Origin: Vibrio diazotrophicus
Lineage (GTDB): Bacteria; Pseudomonadota; Gammaproteobacteria; Enterobacterales; Vibrionaceae
Direction: 5' to 3'
Length of the DNA stretch: 64,000 bases
Assembly: GCF_038452265.1 (NCBI RefSeq)
Contig: NZ_CP151842.1
Location: 1,736,001 to 1,800,000 of the forward strand
Below the pieces are notes generated by a model, which had not been told where the DNA came from, did no database searches, and saw only the letters and a program-made list of their open reading frames with translations. Shown here piece after piece: positions 62,501 to 64,000 of the stretch. The position numbers and the translations under genes are program-made. Each line of letters opens with the position of its first letter. Position 1 is the stretch's first letter.

Positions 62501-64000
62501 ATGTTAGACGGAATTTTACAAGGACTCTCTACCGCCGTAATGCCATTTAATTTATTGATGGTTATCGTCGGGTGTTTTGTCGGTACCTTCATTGGTATGT
62601 TGCCGGGTTTAGGACCAATTTCAGCTATAGCGTTGATGATCCCTATTACCTATGGTTTAGACCCTTCTTCAGGCCTGATTTTAATGGCGGGTGTCTACTA
62701 CGGTGCGATTTTCGGTGGTTCAACATCGTCGATTTTGATCAACGCGCCGGGTTGTTCTGCAACTGTGGTTACCGCTTTTGATGGCTACCCAATGGCGCAA
62801 AAAGGACAAGCAGGTAAAGCGCTTGCTCTGGCAGCTTATGCTTCGTTCACTGGCGGTACTTTATCAGCCATCATGTTGCTGGTTGCAGCACCTGCATTGG
62901 CAAAAGTCTCGCTCAGCTTCCAGTCTTCTGATTACTTTGCACTAATGATGATGGGGCTTTCTGCCGTGGCTGCGTTTGCCGGCAAAGGGCAAGTCCTTAA
63001 AGCGTGGATGATGACCATTCTTGGTTTGATGCTATCAACCGTGGGTATCGATAAAGGTATTGGTGTTGAACGCTTTACTTTTGGTTTAACCGATTTAATG
63101 GATGGTTTTAGCTTCCTACTATTGGCAATGGCTACGTTCGCGCTGGGTGAAACCTTAATGGGCATTTTAAAGCCCGAGCTGGATACACGAAATGAAGAGA
63201 GCAATAAGCTAAGCAACATCGGCAGTATGAAAGTCACTAAAGAAGAAGTGCGTGAAGCTGCGCCTGTGGCACTGCGTTCATCACTCCTCGGCTTCTTTAC
63301 TGGTGTTTTACCGGGTGCGGGTGCAACCATTGCAGCCTTCCTTAGCTACGGTATGGAACGTAACCTTGCACCAAAGAACAAACGTGAAGAGTTTGGTAAA
63401 GGTTCATTACGCGGGCTGGTTGCTCCAGAATCGGCAAATAACGCGGCTTCAAGCGGTTCGTTTGTTCCGCTACTTACACTGGGTATCCCAGGCTCAGGCA
63501 CGACAGCGATTATGCTTGGCGCGTTGATCGCTTACGGCATTCAACCGGGTCCAAGACTGTTTGTTGAGCATCCAGATGTGTTCTGGTCAGTGATTATTTC
63601 TATGTATGTCGGCAATATTGTTCTACTTGTTTTGAACTTGCCGCTGATCCCTTACATTTCGAAGTTACTGGCAGTACCAAGAACCGTGCTTCTGCCTATG
63701 ATTTTGTTCTTCTCAATCACAGGGGTTTACTTAGTTTCATTTAACACTATGGACGTGTTCATTATGATTCTAATCGCTATGGGTGCTATTGCTTTACGTC
63801 TTGCTAACTTCCCGTTGGCTCCCCTACTACTTGGGTTTATCTTAGGTGGTTTGATGGAAGAGAACTTACGCCGCGCGTTAATGATCTCAGATGGTGAAAT
63901 CAGCTTCTTGTGGGAACGTCCCATTACACTGGCATTTACTGTTATTTCAGTAATAGTGCTCACTAGCCCAATCGTGGTGGCAATTGCGCAGCGATTCCGT
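62501..64000 (+). CDS. tctA: Tripartite tricarboxylate transporter large membrane subunit (3' end missing)
   Basis: 500 codons to the window edge without a stop. Multi-pass protein with GLGPISAIALMIPITYGLDPSSGLILMAGVYYGAIFGGSTSSILINAPG and GLVAPESANNAASSGSFVPLLTLGIPGSGTTAIMLGALI, the two TctA signature blocks. It forms the membrane channel with TctB. Only a few C-terminal residues should be missing. Confidence 0.95.
   Translation, partial: MLDGILQGLSTAVMPFNLLMVIVGCFVGTFIGMLPGLGPISAIALMIPITYGLDPSSGLILMAGVYYGAIFGGSTSSILINAPGCSATVVTAFDGYPMAQKGQAGKALALAAYASFTGGTLSAIMLLVAAPALAKVSLSFQSSDYFALMMMGLSAVAAFAGKGQVLKAWMMTILGLMLSTVGIDKGIGVERFTFGLTDLMDGFSFLLLAMATFALGETLMGILKPELDTRNEESNKLSNIGSMKVTKEEVREAAPVALRSSLLGFFTGVLPGAGATIAAFLSYGMERNLAPKNKREEFGKGSLRGLVAPESANNAASSGSFVPLLTLGIPGSGTTAIMLGALIAYGIQPGPRLFVEHPDVFWSVIISMYVGNIVLLVLNLPLIPYISKLLAVPRTVLLPMILFFSITGVYLVSFNTMDVFIMILIAMGAIALRLANFPLAPLLLGFILGGLMEENLRRALMISDGEISFLWERPITLAFTVISVIVLTSPIVVAIAQRFR

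Overview
The window looks like chromosomal DNA of a marine gammaproteobacterium of the genus Vibrio. The evidence is a sedentary chromosomal integron with a Vibrio-type IntIA integrase and many near-identical 115-120 bp attC repeats, together with a prp cluster that uses acnD/prpF. The species cannot be fixed from sequence reading alone.

Layout. (1) 0-1.3 kb: the start of an EmrA/HlyD-type membrane fusion gene and its MarR regulator. (2) 1.3-10.1 kb: the 2-methylcitrate (propionate) operon, transcribed leftwards as GntR regulator, prpB, prpC, acnD, prpF, prpE, with paired TTGTCGACAA operators upstream. (3) 10.1-13.0 kb: a CRP-site-preceded small gene, an EAL phosphodiesterase and a homocysteine methyltransferase behind MetJ-like boxes. 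(4) 13.2-18.1 kb: corrinoid genes cbiB-cbiA behind a cobalamin riboswitch, and divergent cobD-pduX. (5) 18.2-26.7 kb: a run of small, mostly leftward single genes (PhzF, GNATs, lipocalin, isochorismatase, quinone reductase/MerR, GFA, HAD, HPRT, YkgJ, SEC-C) that may be partly an eroded extension of the integron. (6) 26.9-50.5 kb: the integron. The integrase is at 50.5-51.5 kb on the + strand, attI lies near 50.28 kb and the array runs leftwards with cassette genes on the - strand. I count 27 attC sites between 32.5 and 49.85 kb, plus decayed remnants further left. An IS21-family element (27499-30090) and an IS110-family element (32615-33798) sit in the distal part. (7) 51.5-58.9 kb: a lactose-type ABC transporter with E. 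coli-like lacZ (lacE-F-G-Z-K order). (8) 59.3-60.5 kb: cobC and cobU. (9) 60.8 kb to the end: a TctCBA tricarboxylate transporter, with tctA cut by the window edge.

Most interesting points. Nine of the 27 cassettes are copies of one ~368 bp element without a conserved ORF. The IS110 element sits inside an attC, and its upstream non-coding end contains both halves of that target in the arrangement expected for a bridge RNA guide. One 1.8 kb cassette carries a PAAR-fused, type VI-like effector and its overlapping membrane immunity gene. A related effector/immunity pair without PAAR lies at the eroded array end, its immunity gene cut by the IS21 element. Other cassettes include a metzincin-like peptidase, a second overlapping toxin/immunity-like pair, one attC of foreign type and one attC shortened to 63 bp.

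How genes work together: propionate is activated (PrpE), condensed (PrpC), isomerised (AcnD/PrpF) and cleaved (PrpB) under GntR control. The corrinoid genes make the aminopropanol linker (PduX, CobD), attach it (CbiB) and build the nucleotide loop (CobU, CobC). LacEFGK imports a galactoside for LacZ.
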